Positions 46,745-55,587 of a stretch of 64,000 nt of DNA are shown here, piece by piece. The DNA comes from Egibacter rhizosphaerae (GTDB lineage: Bacteria; Actinomycetota; Nitriliruptoria; Euzebyales; Egibacteraceae). Below the pieces are notes generated by a model that was given only the letters and a program-made list of their open reading frames with translations, did no database searches and was not told the origin of the DNA. The stretch's first letter is position 1. Each line of letters starts with the position of its first letter. Where the stretch lies: assembly GCF_004322855.1 (NCBI RefSeq), contig NZ_CP036402.1:1240001-1304000 (forward strand), written 5' to 3'. Both the position numbers and the translations under genes were made by a program.

Positions 46745-48348
46745 ATGCGCTCCGGTGCGGTCACGCCGAGGAGCCCGAGGGCGTTGGTGAGCGCCTGCCG
46801 CGCCGCGACGACGAGCCAGTAACGGGCACGCGTGAGGTCCGGGTCGTCCGAGACGACCTGGCACTCGGTGTAGAACTTGTGGAACGCCTCGGCGGTCGTC
46901 TCGGCGTGGCGGGCGACCTTGTAGGGGGCGCGCTCCTCGGCCGCGGTCGCCAGGACCTCGGGGTACCGACCGATCTGGCGCACGAGCTCACGCTCGCTCG
47001 AGTGGGTGAGCAGGTCGAGCGGCGCCTCGTCGACCGTGCCCGGCTCCACGCCCCGCTCGGCCGCCGTGCGCAGGATCCCGGCGATCCGCGCCGACGAGTA
47101 CTGCACGTAGTACACGGGGTTCTCGCGCTCGGCCTTCACGACCTCGGCGAGGTCGAACTCGAGCGGCTGGTCGATCGAGGTGCGCAGCAGCGTGTAGCGC
47201 GCGGCGTCGACACCGACCTCGTCGAGCAGGTCGTCGAACCAGACCATGTCGCCCGCGCGCTTGCTCATGCGCACCGGGTCGCCGTGCCGCAGGAACGTGA
47301 CGAGTTGGCCGATGATGACCTCGACGGCCCGGTTCGTTCCCGAGAGCGCCTGCTCGGCGGCCTCGAGCCGCTTGACGTACCCGTGGTGGTCCGCGCCGAG
47401 CAGGTAGATGCAGCGATCGAAGCCGCGCGCGAGCTTGTCGGCGAGGTAGGCGCAGTCGGCGGCGAAGTACGTGGGCACCCCGTCGGCCTTGACGAGCACC
47501 CGGTCCTTGTCGTCGCCGAAGGCGGTGGTGCGCAGCCACGTGGCGCCCTCGGCCTCGTAGGCGTGGCCGGTTTCCCGCACCTGCGCGACGACCGCCGCGA
47601 TCCCGTCGGGACCGTGCAGGGCCCGCTCGCCGAAGAACACGTCGAAGGTCACGCCGAACCGCTCGAGCGTCGCGGTGATGCGCGAGAGCATGCGCTGGTA
47701 GGCGGCCTCGGCGACGTCCTGAGTCTCCCCGCCGTCGCGGATCTCCGCGGCGAGCTCGGTGATGTACTCACCCTGATAGCCGTCCTCGGGCGGCTCCTGC
47801 CCCGCGAGCGCGGCCTCCACCGAGGCCCCGAACTTGCGCATCTGCTCGCCCGCGTCGTTGAAGTAGTACTCGCGGGTCACGTCGGCCCCGCGCGCCTCGA
47901 GCACGCTCGCGATCCCGTCGCCGACCGCCGCCCACCGCCCGGCACCGAGGTGCAGCGGCCCCGTGGGATTGGCGGACACGAACTCCACGTTGACGTGCTG
48001 ACCGTCCAGCTCGTCGCCACGACCGAAGGCCTCGCCCGCGTGCACCGCGGCGCGCACCGTCTCGGCGAACGCGTCGGCGGCCAACCGGAAGTTGATGAAG
48101 CCCGGACCGGCGATCTCGACGGCCGCGACACCGGTCGGCGTGCCGAGCGCCTCCACGATCCGCTGCGCGATCTCCCGCGGCGACGCGTCGACCTCCCGGG
48201 CGAGCGTCATGGCGACGTTCGTCGCCCAGTCCCCGTGCTCACGCTGCCGAGGGCGCTCGAGCTCGGGCTCGCGGTCGGGCAGCCCGGCACTGGCGAGCGC
48301 GGCCCTGATCGCGTCGGCGAGGTGGGCGGTCTCCTGTGCGGCGCTCAC
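46741..48348 (-). CDS. argS: Arginyl-tRNA synthetase
   Basis: Class Ia synthetase of 535 residues. N-terminal Add1 domain (1-90), SANPTGPLHLGAGR with HLGAG as the HIGH motif near 133, VRMSKRAGD as the KMSKS equivalent, and a C-terminal helical anticodon-binding domain ending TNALGLLGVTAPERM. Overlaps lysA downstream and the receiver gene upstream by four bases each. Confidence 0.95.
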   Translation of the reverse strand: MSAAQETAHLADAIRAALASAGLPDREPELERPRQREHGDWATNVAMTLAREVDASPREIAQRIVEALGTPTGVAAVEIAGPGFINFRLAADAFAETVRAAVHAGEAFGRGDELDGQHVNVEFVSANPTGPLHLGAGRWAAVGDGIASVLEARGADVTREYYFNDAGEQMRKFGASVEAALAGQEPPEDGYQGEYITELAAEIRDGGETQDVAEAAYQRMLSRITATLERFGVTFDVFFGERALHGPDGIAAVVAQVRETGHAYEAEGATWLRTTAFGDDKDRVLVKADGVPTYFAADCAYLADKLARGFDRCIYLLGADHHGYVKRLEAAEQALSGTNRAVEVIIGQLVTFLRHGDPVRMSKRAGDMVWFDDLLDEVGVDAARYTLLRTSIDQPLEFDLAEVVKAERENPVYYVQYSSARIAGILRTAAERGVEPGTVDEAPLDLLTHSSERELVRQIGRYPEVLATAAEERAPYKVARHAETTAEAFHKFYTECQVVSDDPDLTRARYWLVVAARQALTNALGLLGVTAPERM

Positions 48349-48722
48349 GCTGGCTCCTGGCGGCTGAGCAATTCGTTGACGAGGTTCATCAGATCGATCG
48401 GGTCGAAGGGCTTGGTGACGTAGTGCTCGACCCCCAGTTCATGCCCGCGGCGGACGTCGGCCTCCATCGCCCGAGCGGTCAGGAACACGATCGGGATCGA
48501 GCTCGTCGCGGGGTCGCCGAGAAGCTCCTCGGCCACCTGCCACCCCGACAGCTCCGGCATCATCACGTCGAGGAGCACGAGGTCGGGCGGCTCGGCGCGA
48601 GCGGACTCGAGGCCGGCCCGGCCGTCGGCGGCGAGCACGGCGTCGTGGCCCTCCATCTCGAGGTTGACCTCGAGGAGGCCACGGATCACCTGATCGTCAT
48701 CGACAACGAGGACTCGCGCCAC
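48345..48722 (-). CDS. Stand-alone response-regulator receiver protein
   Basis: 125 residues from the GTG at 48722 (AGGAG six bases upstream). Only a CheY-like receiver: acidic triad in LVVDDDQV, phospho-acceptor Asp in LVLLDVMMPELSGWQ, Thr in IVFLTARA, Lys in YVTKPFDPIDL. No output domain. Its stop overlaps the argS start, so it is the first gene of the argS-lysA-hom operon, an odd place for a signalling protein. Partner kinase unknown. Confidence 0.9.
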   Translation of the reverse strand: MARVLVVDDDQVIRGLLEVNLEMEGHDAVLAADGRAGLESARAEPPDLVLLDVMMPELSGWQVAEELLGDPATSSIPIVFLTARAMEADVRRGHELGVEHYVTKPFDPIDLMNLVNELLSRQEPA

Positions 48723-48973
48723 CACTGGCTCCTGACCGCTCGCGTGGGAACAGCACGCATCGTAGTGCCCCGTGGAGTCCCGCTCAGGTCCGTCCCGCCG
48801 CCCGGAAGGCCGAAATCGTCGGACCGCGAGCGTCGAGCCGTCCGGACGTCGGGCGCTCGCCACCCGGGTTCGCGAGCGCGCTACCCTGCGCGGCGGATCC
48901 CTCGCGTGCGGAGCCGCCCGAGACATCGGGCTCGGCCCCGCGGACCCCGACCGCTGCGGACCCAGAGGTCAGC

Positions 48974-49954
48974 ATGGAACCGACGGTCGTCGAGACCGAC
49001 CTGCTCATCGCCGGCGCCGGCCCGGCGGGTCTGTACGGCGCGTACTACGCGGGCTTTCGCGACCTGCACGTGACACTCGTCGACTCGCTCACCGAGCCCG
49101 GCGGGCAGATCGCCGCGCTCTACCCCGTCAAGCAGATCTACGACGTCGCCGGCTTTCCCGCGGTCAAGGGCCAGACGCTCGTCGATGCGCTGGTCGAGCA
49201 AGCGGCGCAGTACAGCCCGACGTACCTCCTGGGCCACCGCGCCGAGACCCTGACCGACACCGGGGAGGGCCTCGAGGTCGCCACCCACGAAGGCACCCTG
49301 ATCCGGGCCGGTGCGCTCGTCATCACCGGTGGGATCGGGACGTTCACCCCGCGCAAGCTGCCGGGAGCCGACGACTACGAGGCCCGCGGCCTCGAGTACT
49401 TCGTGCGTGACTTCACACCCTATGCCGACCGGGACGTGCTCATCGTCGGCGGTGGCGATTCGGCGTTCGACTGGGCGCACAACCTCGAATCGGTCAGCAG
49501 CTCGGTGACGCTGATCCACCGCCGCGATCGATTCCGCGCGCACGAACGGACCGTGCGCGACGTGTTCGCCTCGTCGGTGGATGTCCGCACGTTCACCGAG
49601 GTCACCGAGATTCGCGGCGACGACTGGGTCGAGGAGGTCGAGGTCGAGCACACGCAGTCCGGCGAACGCGACCAGCTCAAGGTGCAACAGGTGATCGCCG
49701 CACTGGGGTTCACGGCCAGCCTCGGCCCCATCTCGACCTGGGACCTCGAGCTCGACCGCCGCAAGGTCCTCGTGGACACCCGCATGCAGACGAACCGCGA
49801 CCGCGTCTTCGCCGCCGGCGACATCACCAGCTACCCGGGCAAGGTCGAGCTGATCTCGGTGGGTTTCGGGGAGGCAGCGACCGCGGTCAACAACGCCGTC
49901 GTGCGAATGAACCCGAACGCGAAGCTCTTCCCCGGCCACTCCTCGGAGATGTAG
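48974..49954 (+). CDS. Ferredoxin-NADP reductase type 2 (thioredoxin-reductase-like)
   Basis: 326 residues. FAD-binding LLIAGAGPAGLYGAYYAGF, PGGQIAALYPVKQIYDVAGFP, NAD(P)-binding VLIVGGGDSAFDWAHNLE and C-terminal FAAGDITSYPGKVELISVGFGEAA. The thioredoxin-reductase CxxC is absent, and the KQIYDVAGFP pattern is typical of YumC-like ferredoxin/flavodoxin-NADP reductases. Transfers electrons between NADPH and ferredoxin in the cytoplasm. Monocistronic; the next gene is 223 bp away. Confidence 0.9.
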   Translation: MEPTVVETDLLIAGAGPAGLYGAYYAGFRDLHVTLVDSLTEPGGQIAALYPVKQIYDVAGFPAVKGQTLVDALVEQAAQYSPTYLLGHRAETLTDTGEGLEVATHEGTLIRAGALVITGGIGTFTPRKLPGADDYEARGLEYFVRDFTPYADRDVLIVGGGDSAFDWAHNLESVSSSVTLIHRRDRFRAHERTVRDVFASSVDVRTFTEVTEIRGDDWVEEVEVEHTQSGERDQLKVQQVIAALGFTASLGPISTWDLELDRRKVLVDTRMQTNRDRVFAAGDITSYPGKVELISVGFGEAATAVNNAVVRMNPNAKLFPGHSSEM

Positions 49955-50083
49955 CCGGCTCACGCCCGGACGACCCACCCGCCGCGCCTCCGGGACGAAG
50001 GTCCCCACCGCGCACCGACCCTTGGCCCGCGCAGGGACCCGTGCGCGCCCGCAAGGTGGAACCCTGCGAGCGATCCCTCGTCG

Positions 50084-50103
50084 GGACCGTCGCAGAACGG
50101 TCC
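50084..50103. promoter_or_regulatory. Inverted repeat in the spacer before the 50178 gene
   Basis: GGACCGT and ACGGTCC (7 bp, 6-base spacer) are located 75-94 bases upstream of the start at 50178. A further GGGCCGGACC lies just after. Possible operator; no known regulator consensus is assigned. Confidence 0.35.
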
Positions 50104-50177
50104 GATCACCCGGGCCGGACCATCCACGACAAGAGGCCTCGCCGGCACCACGCGACCGGCGAGATGCGGAGGAAGCA

Positions 50178-50636
50178 ATGGGCCGACACGTGTTCCAGAC
50201 CTGTCCCGTGCTGGGCGACACCACCCAGGTGCAGCACGCGTTCACCAGCGACCCGGGCACCTGGCTGCCCGCACCCGCCGACGCCGTCGACCACGACACC
50301 TGGACCATCCGGCTGACCGCCGGACCCGCCACCCAATCGGTCCACGCCACCGTCGGTGCGCCCTTCGACCTCGGCGAGGTCACCTGGCGCACGATCCGCT
50401 GGCAACCCCCCGAGGACGCCACCCTGCACCGATTCCTGCCCGCCTTCACCGGCGAGATCGGACTCCGCGCCGCCGACACCGGCACCCTGGTCGTGCAGGG
50501 CCACTACGCCCCACCCGGCGGCACCGTGGGCAGCGCCATCGACACGCTCGCGCTGCACCGCGTCGCCGACGCCACCATCCACACGCTCGTGGCCAGCGTC
50601 GCCGAGCGCCTCCAGGTCCCCACATCGGTGGCGTAG
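50178..50636 (+). CDS. Small protein of unknown function
   Basis: 152 residues from an ATG with GGAGGAAG upstream. No signal or membrane segment. Residues 35-150 alternate beta strands (TWTIRLTAGPATQSVHATVG, TLVVQGHYAPP) and end with a long helix (ATIHTLVASVAERLQVP), an order like SRPBCC/START lipid-binding folds. Thr and Asp rich. Function not assigned. Co-directional with the membrane protein 73 bases downstream. Confidence 0.75.
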   Translation: MGRHVFQTCPVLGDTTQVQHAFTSDPGTWLPAPADAVDHDTWTIRLTAGPATQSVHATVGAPFDLGEVTWRTIRWQPPEDATLHRFLPAFTGEIGLRAADTGTLVVQGHYAPPGGTVGSAIDTLALHRVADATIHTLVASVAERLQVPTSVA

Positions 50637-50709
50637 ACGGGCCGGGGCCGATCCGGCGCTCGGGCTGGCGAACCATGGGACGCACTCCCCGAGACGAGGA
50701 GCGCATGCT

Positions 50710-52050
50710 GTGAGCGCACCCTCGCCCCGCCGACGCGCCGCACGCGTCCGCGAGGGCGCCCGGGAAGACGGCGACGGCCCGACGGAGGCGCAGCAGGGCA
50801 GCGGGCGCCCGCCGTTCCGCCACCTGCAACCGGTCGTGGGGGTCGCGGCCGCGTACGCCCTCGCCGCGCTGCTGTGGGCGATCGTCGGCGATCCGCTGCC
50901 CGGCGGCCGGTGGCTCGCGGTGCACCTGTTCACCCTCGGCACGATCACCAACCTGATCGTGGTCATGACCGACCACTTCAGCCGCACCATCACCCGCGTG
51001 CCGGGCGACGAGCGCCGTGGCTGGCGGGTGCTCACGCTCAACGTCGGCGTGCTGCTGGTCGTTCTCGGTCTCCCGAACGGCTGGACGATCGCGTTCGCGC
51101 TCGGTGCCACCGTCGCGACCGTCGCGGTTATGTGGCTGTACGTCGCACTGCGACGGATGCGGCGCCGCGCGCTGGGTCCCCGGTTCGGCTACGTCGTTCG
51201 CGCCTACGAACGCGCGTGCGGTGCCTTCTTGCACGGCGCGATCCTGGGCGCGCTGCTCGGGATCGGCGTGCTGCCCGGAGACTGGTACGGGGGCGTGCGG
51301 CTCGCGCACCTCGCGGCGAACGTCCTTGGCTGGGCCGGGCTCGTGCTGCTCGCCACCGTCGTGTTCTTCGGCCCCACGCTGATGCGCACCCGGATCGCTC
51401 CTCACGCCGAACGGCTCGCCGTCCCGGCGCTGCGCCACGGCGCGACCGCCCTGACGGTGAGCGTGGTGGGGCTCGTCCTCCTCGGTGCCCCGGGCATCGT
51501 CGGCGGGATCGGGCGCGGCGTGGCGGTGCTGGGGCTCGCCGGCTACGCGGCGGCCACGGTCGCCGTCTGCGGGCCGGTCCTGCAGGTCGCTCGCCGAGCG
51601 GTGCGCTCCCCCCAGGCGGCCATGATCGCCGCGGCCTGCACATGGTTCCCGATCGCGGTGGTCCTCGGCACCGCGGCGGTCGCCGTGGGGCACGCGCCCG
51701 TGATCGACGCGATCGGCCTGCTCCTACTGGCCGGCGTCCTGGGACAGGCGATCGTCGCGACGGTCACCTACCTGCTGCCGATGGTCACCGGTCCCGGGCC
51801 CGGCGCACGCAGTGCCCAGCGCGCCACGCTCGATACCTGGGCCCGTTCCCGCGTCGCGGCGTTCAACGCCGGCGTGGCCGCGCTCACCGCCGCCGTCGCG
51901 CTGCGCGGCACCGCGCTGGGTGCCGGGTGGCTCGCCCCGGCCGGGTGGGCGCTGCTCGGCGGCGCGCTCGCCGTCACGCTGCTCGTGGCGGTCACCGCGA
52001 TCGTCCGGGGGCGGCTCGCGGCGACCACGGCGCCGCAGCGGGCCACGTGA
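50710..52050 (+). CDS. Polytopic membrane protein resembling the membrane part of actinobacterial copper oxidases/nitrite reductases
   Basis: 446 residues from the GTG at 50710 (GAGGAG eight bases upstream). A charged 40-residue N-terminus precedes about 12 hydrophobic helices. Conserved-looking histidines occur in AVHLFTLGTITNLIVVMTDHF, FLHGAILGALLGIG, RLAHLAANVLGWAGL and a YLLPMVTGPGP loop. From memory, the same pattern occurs in NnrS-like proteins and in the membrane region fused N-terminal to copper nitrite reductases; the cupredoxin domains are absent here. It may bind heme or copper; role unknown. Confidence 0.7.
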   Translation: MSAPSPRRRAARVREGAREDGDGPTEAQQGSGRPPFRHLQPVVGVAAAYALAALLWAIVGDPLPGGRWLAVHLFTLGTITNLIVVMTDHFSRTITRVPGDERRGWRVLTLNVGVLLVVLGLPNGWTIAFALGATVATVAVMWLYVALRRMRRRALGPRFGYVVRAYERACGAFLHGAILGALLGIGVLPGDWYGGVRLAHLAANVLGWAGLVLLATVVFFGPTLMRTRIAPHAERLAVPALRHGATALTVSVVGLVLLGAPGIVGGIGRGVAVLGLAGYAAATVAVCGPVLQVARRAVRSPQAAMIAAACTWFPIAVVLGTAAVAVGHAPVIDAIGLLLLAGVLGQAIVATVTYLLPMVTGPGPGARSAQRATLDTWARSRVAAFNAGVAALTAAVALRGTALGAGWLAPAGWALLGGALAVTLLVAVTAIVRGRLAATTAPQRAT

Positions 52051-52113
52051 CGCCCACGGCGGTCACCCCACCGTGCGCCGCGCCCCTCGAGCAGCGCACG
52101 TAGGCTGCCGCCC

Positions 52114-53283
52114 ATGCACGCGCCCCGCGCCGACCAGCCGAACACCGAGCTCGCGCACGGGATACGCGGGCTCCTGGAGCGACACGTCGGCCACCACGAC
52201 GGCGCGCTCTCCCCGGGTGCCGTGGTCCTCGTCGTGCGCGACGGCGCGACGGCGGCGGCCCATGCAGCGGGCCTCACCAGGGGTTCCGACGACGCGTCGG
52301 CTCGCGCGGTCACGCCCGCCACCCGCTACGACGTCGCCTCGATCACCAAGGTCATGGCCACCACGGCACTGCTGATGCACCTCCACGACACCGGCGACCT
52401 GCCGTTCGGGACGCCACTGGGCGACCTGCTTCCGGAGTTCGGCGGCCCGGGCAAGGAGGAGGTCACGCTCGCCGCCCTGCTCGCGCACGAGGCCGGGCTC
52501 GCGCCCTGGGAGCCCGTCTACGTGCACGCGACCGAGCGCGACGCCGCCCTCGCGTGGGTGGCCCGCCGCGGTCTCATCGCACCCCCCGGTCAGCGTCACA
52601 GCTACTCCGACCTCGGCTTCATGCTGCTCGGCGGCGCGCTGGAGCGGTGGTCGCGCCAGCGGCTCGACCGCCTCACCGAGCGGACGATCCACGAGCCGCT
52701 CGGCCTCACGGCGACGGGGTTCCGCCCCGCCACCCCCGACGACCCGCGCCGGCCGGACCCGGCTCCCGACATCGCCGCGACCGCTCCCGGCGACCTGCAC
52801 GAACGGCGGATGATCGAGACAGGGGACCCCTACCCGGTCGACGCCGACCCGGGCGCCTTCGGGGGATGGCGCACCCACACGCTCTGCGGCGAGGTGGCCG
52901 ACGGCAACGCGTTCCACGCCTTCGGCGGCGTCGCCGGTCACGCCGGCGTGTTCACCACCGCCGCGGATCTGGCGCGGTTCGCCTCCGCCGTGCTCGACGG
53001 GGTCCAGGGTCGCGACAACCCGCTGGCCTCACCCCCGACCGTGCGCAGGTTCCTGCAACCGACCGGCTGGCCCCGCCAGGCACTGGGCTGGTGGGTCGAT
53101 CCGGCCGGCGCCGCGACCGGCGGGCGGCTGATCGGTCACAGCGGCTTCACCGGCGCGCGGTTCGGCATCGTCCCCGATCGCGAGACCGTCCTGGTCCTGC
53201 TCGCCAACCGCCAACAACTCGGCCCCCCGGCGCCGGACATCACGCCGCTGTGGCGGGAGCTGACCGCGCTCGTCACCGTTTGA
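52114..53283 (+). CDS. Serine beta-lactamase-family hydrolase (class C/esterase, AmpC-like)
   Basis: 389 residues, no signal peptide, so probably cytoplasmic. Catalytic SxxK in VASITKVMATT near 85; YSD in RHSYSDLGFMLLGG replaces YxN; LIGHSGFTGARFG is the HSG/KTG motif. Convergent with anmK and next to the MurNAc cluster, resembling YbbE-type proteins beside MurNAc genes in bacilli; a role on muropeptides is inferred. Could also be a general esterase or D-aminopeptidase. Confidence 0.85.
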   Translation: MHAPRADQPNTELAHGIRGLLERHVGHHDGALSPGAVVLVVRDGATAAAHAAGLTRGSDDASARAVTPATRYDVASITKVMATTALLMHLHDTGDLPFGTPLGDLLPEFGGPGKEEVTLAALLAHEAGLAPWEPVYVHATERDAALAWVARRGLIAPPGQRHSYSDLGFMLLGGALERWSRQRLDRLTERTIHEPLGLTATGFRPATPDDPRRPDPAPDIAATAPGDLHERRMIETGDPYPVDADPGAFGGWRTHTLCGEVADGNAFHAFGGVAGHAGVFTTAADLARFASAVLDGVQGRDNPLASPPTVRRFLQPTGWPRQALGWWVDPAGAATGGRLIGHSGFTGARFGIVPDRETVLVLLANRQQLGPPAPDITPLWRELTALVTV

Positions 53284-53314
53284 CCCTGAGGCGAGCGGCG
53301 TCGAAGCCCGGGGC

Positions 53315-54592
53315 TCACCGGGACGGCGCGGCCTCGACGCGCAGCCTCCGGGGCGTCCGCTCGACGGGTCGGATACGCGGGAACCCGTTCGCCCCGGGGC
53401 TCAGGTGGCCCAGCACCGACGCGTGGGTCGCGCCGGTGCACGAGGGCAGCGCCCCCGGGAGGTTGTGCAGGCTCAGGAACCCCAGCACCGCGAACCAGTA
53501 CGCCTCCTTGCCGTCGCTGGGGATCCCGAGCCGGTCGATCGTCCGGACCGCGACCCCCGGTGCCCTCGCGGCCAGCTCCTCCATCAGCGTGGGGTTGCGG
53601 GTCCCGCCACCGCTCGCGATCAGCTCGCCCACCCCGTGCGCCCGGGCCGCCCGGGCGATCGTCTCCGCCGTGAGCGCCGTCAGCGTCGCGACGAGGTCGT
53701 CACCCTCGATCGAGCCCCGCGTGTCACCTGCCCTGGACGGGGTCGGGGCCTCGAGGTCTGCCACCGCGAGGCGGTCGGCGAGGTAGTCCTGGTGGAAGTG
53801 CTCCTTCCCGGTCGACTTCGGCGGCGGGGCCGCGTAGTAGGGGTCGTCGAGCAGCACGTCCAGAAGGCGCGGATGCACCTGTCCGCGCCGGCCACGACGC
53901 CCGCCGGCATCGAACCGCTCGCGACCCCCGGTGAGCTCGGCGACGCTCGCGTCGATGAGCGCGTTCCCGGGGCCGCTGTCGAACGCGAGCGCCGACCCGT
54001 CGGCGCGGCGCAACGTGAGGTTCGCGATGCCGCCGATGTTCAGCAGCGCCTGCGAGGACGCCGTCGGCGATGCCGGCTCGCCCTCGTCGCCCCCCGCCGC
54101 CGCGTCGTCCTCGGCCAGGCCCGCGAGCAGCAGCACGTCGGGGTACGCGGCCAGCGGCGCCCCGTGCCCTCCTGCGGCGATGTCGCGATTGCGCAGGTCC
54201 GCGATGGTCGGCAGGCCGGTGGCGTGGGCGATGCGGGCGGGCTGGCCCAGCTGCAGGGTGCCGCGTGCCTGCCCGTCCTCGACCCAGTGGAACACCGTCT
54301 GACCGTGGCTGGCGACGAGCGCGGCCTGCCCGCCGGCCAGTGCCGCGTTCGCCTCGTCGGCGGCCGCGCCGAACGCGTCCCCGAGCGCGGCATCCACGCG
54401 GCACACCGCGTCGGGACCCGCGTCCGTCGGGGGCAGCAAGGCGTCGACCTCGCCTTGCACCTCCGGCGGGTAGGCGACCTCCAGGCACCCGAGCGGCCGC
54501 AGCACCAACTCGTCGTCGCGCAACTCGAGGTCGGCCGCTGCCACGTCGATCCCGTCGGCCGACGTGCCCGAGATGAGGCCCAGGACGATCAC
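53315..54592 (-). CDS. anmK: 1,6-anhydro-N-acetylmuramic acid kinase
   Basis: Hydrolyses and phosphorylates anhydroMurNAc to MurNAc-6-P, the substrate of MurQ. 425 residues, longer than the usual 370 because of an acidic insertion near 160-185. LGLISGTSADGIDVAAADLE, SHGQTVFHW, NIGGIANLT, FDSGPGNALID with the catalytic Asp and SGGGTRNPTL are present. Its GTG overlaps the oppF stop. Last gene of the murR-murQ-opp-anmK operon. Confidence 0.92.
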   Translation of the reverse strand: MIVLGLISGTSADGIDVAAADLELRDDELVLRPLGCLEVAYPPEVQGEVDALLPPTDAGPDAVCRVDAALGDAFGAAADEANAALAGGQAALVASHGQTVFHWVEDGQARGTLQLGQPARIAHATGLPTIADLRNRDIAAGGHGAPLAAYPDVLLLAGLAEDDAAAGGDEGEPASPTASSQALLNIGGIANLTLRRADGSALAFDSGPGNALIDASVAELTGGRERFDAGGRRGRRGQVHPRLLDVLLDDPYYAAPPPKSTGKEHFHQDYLADRLAVADLEAPTPSRAGDTRGSIEGDDLVATLTALTAETIARAARAHGVGELIASGGGTRNPTLMEELAARAPGVAVRTIDRLGIPSDGKEAYWFAVLGFLSLHNLPGALPSCTGATHASVLGHLSPGANGFPRIRPVERTPRRLRVEAAPSR

Positions 54593-55587
54593 TCGACACC
54601 CCCGCTTCCTGGTGTGGCCGCCACGCCACCACGCTCACGGGAGACCACGTGGCACGCGACGTCGTGCGCGGGGGCGAGCCTCTCGAGCGCAGGGTCGAGG
54701 GTCCGACACCCGGGCTCCGCGAGCGGGCACCGGGTGTGGAAGCGGCACCCCGCGGGCGGATTCGCGGGATCCGGGAGCTCGCCGGGGACGGCGTCGAGCT
54801 CCTGCGTCTGCTCCCGCTCGGGATCGGCGACCGGCACGGCCGCCTGCAACGCTTGCGTGTAGGGGTGCAGGGGCGCGTCGGAGACCGCGCGCCAGGGTCC
54901 CTGCTCCACGATCCGCCCGAGGTACATCACCGCGATCCGGTCGCTCAGGTGGCGCACCATGCCGAGGTCGTGCGAGATGAACACGTAGGTCAGGCCGAGC
55001 TCGGCGCGCAGGCGCCCGAGGAGGTTGACGATGCCGGCTTGCACCGAGACGTCGAGCGCCGACAGGGGCTCGTCGAGCACGAGCACCTCGGGCTCGACGG
55101 CCAGGGCGCGGGCGATCCCGACCCGCTGCCGTTGGCCTCCCGAGAGCTCGTGCGGGTAGCGGCGCGCGAACTCCCCGGCGAGTCCGACCATCTCGAGCAG
55201 CTCGGCGACCCGCGCGCGGGTCGGTTGCCCGCGTGCGGTGCGACCGTGCACCCGCAGCACCTCCGCCAGTGCGGAGCCCACCCGCAACCGCGGGTTCAGC
55301 GACGCGTAGGGGTCCTGGAACACGAGCTGCACGGTGCGGTGCACCTGCTCCAGCTGGCTACCCCGCGCCGCCGTGATGTCCCGGCCGTCGAGCTCGATCC
55401 GGCCCGAGGTGGGCTCCTCGAGCCGCACGAGCAGCCTCGCGGTGGTCGACTTCCCGCAGCCGCTCTCGCCGACGATGCCCAGGATCCCGCCGCGCTCGAC
55501 CTCGAACGAGATCCCGTCGACGGCCCGTAGATCCGCACCGGTCTCCCGCAGCCGGTACGTCTTGTGCAGGTTCTCGACGCGCAGCAT
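54589..55587 (-). CDS. Oligopeptide/muropeptide ABC transporter ATPase, OppF/DppF type
   Basis: 332 residues from the ATG at 55587, overlapping the oppD stop by one base (TGATG). Walker A GESGCGKSTT, Q-loop FQDPYASLNPR, signature LSGGQRQRVGIARAL, Walker B VLVLDEPLSALD. The C-terminal iron-sulfur-type cysteine region of OppF proteins is seen as GCRFHTRCPLAEPGC...VACH. Energises import of the substrate bound by the OppA lipoprotein of this operon. Confidence 0.93.
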   Translation of the reverse strand: MLRVENLHKTYRLRETGADLRAVDGISFEVERGGILGIVGESGCGKSTTARLLVRLEEPTSGRIELDGRDITAARGSQLEQVHRTVQLVFQDPYASLNPRLRVGSALAEVLRVHGRTARGQPTRARVAELLEMVGLAGEFARRYPHELSGGQRQRVGIARALAVEPEVLVLDEPLSALDVSVQAGIVNLLGRLRAELGLTYVFISHDLGMVRHLSDRIAVMYLGRIVEQGPWRAVSDAPLHPYTQALQAAVPVADPEREQTQELDAVPGELPDPANPPAGCRFHTRCPLAEPGCRTLDPALERLAPAHDVACHVVSRERGGVAATPGSGGVE

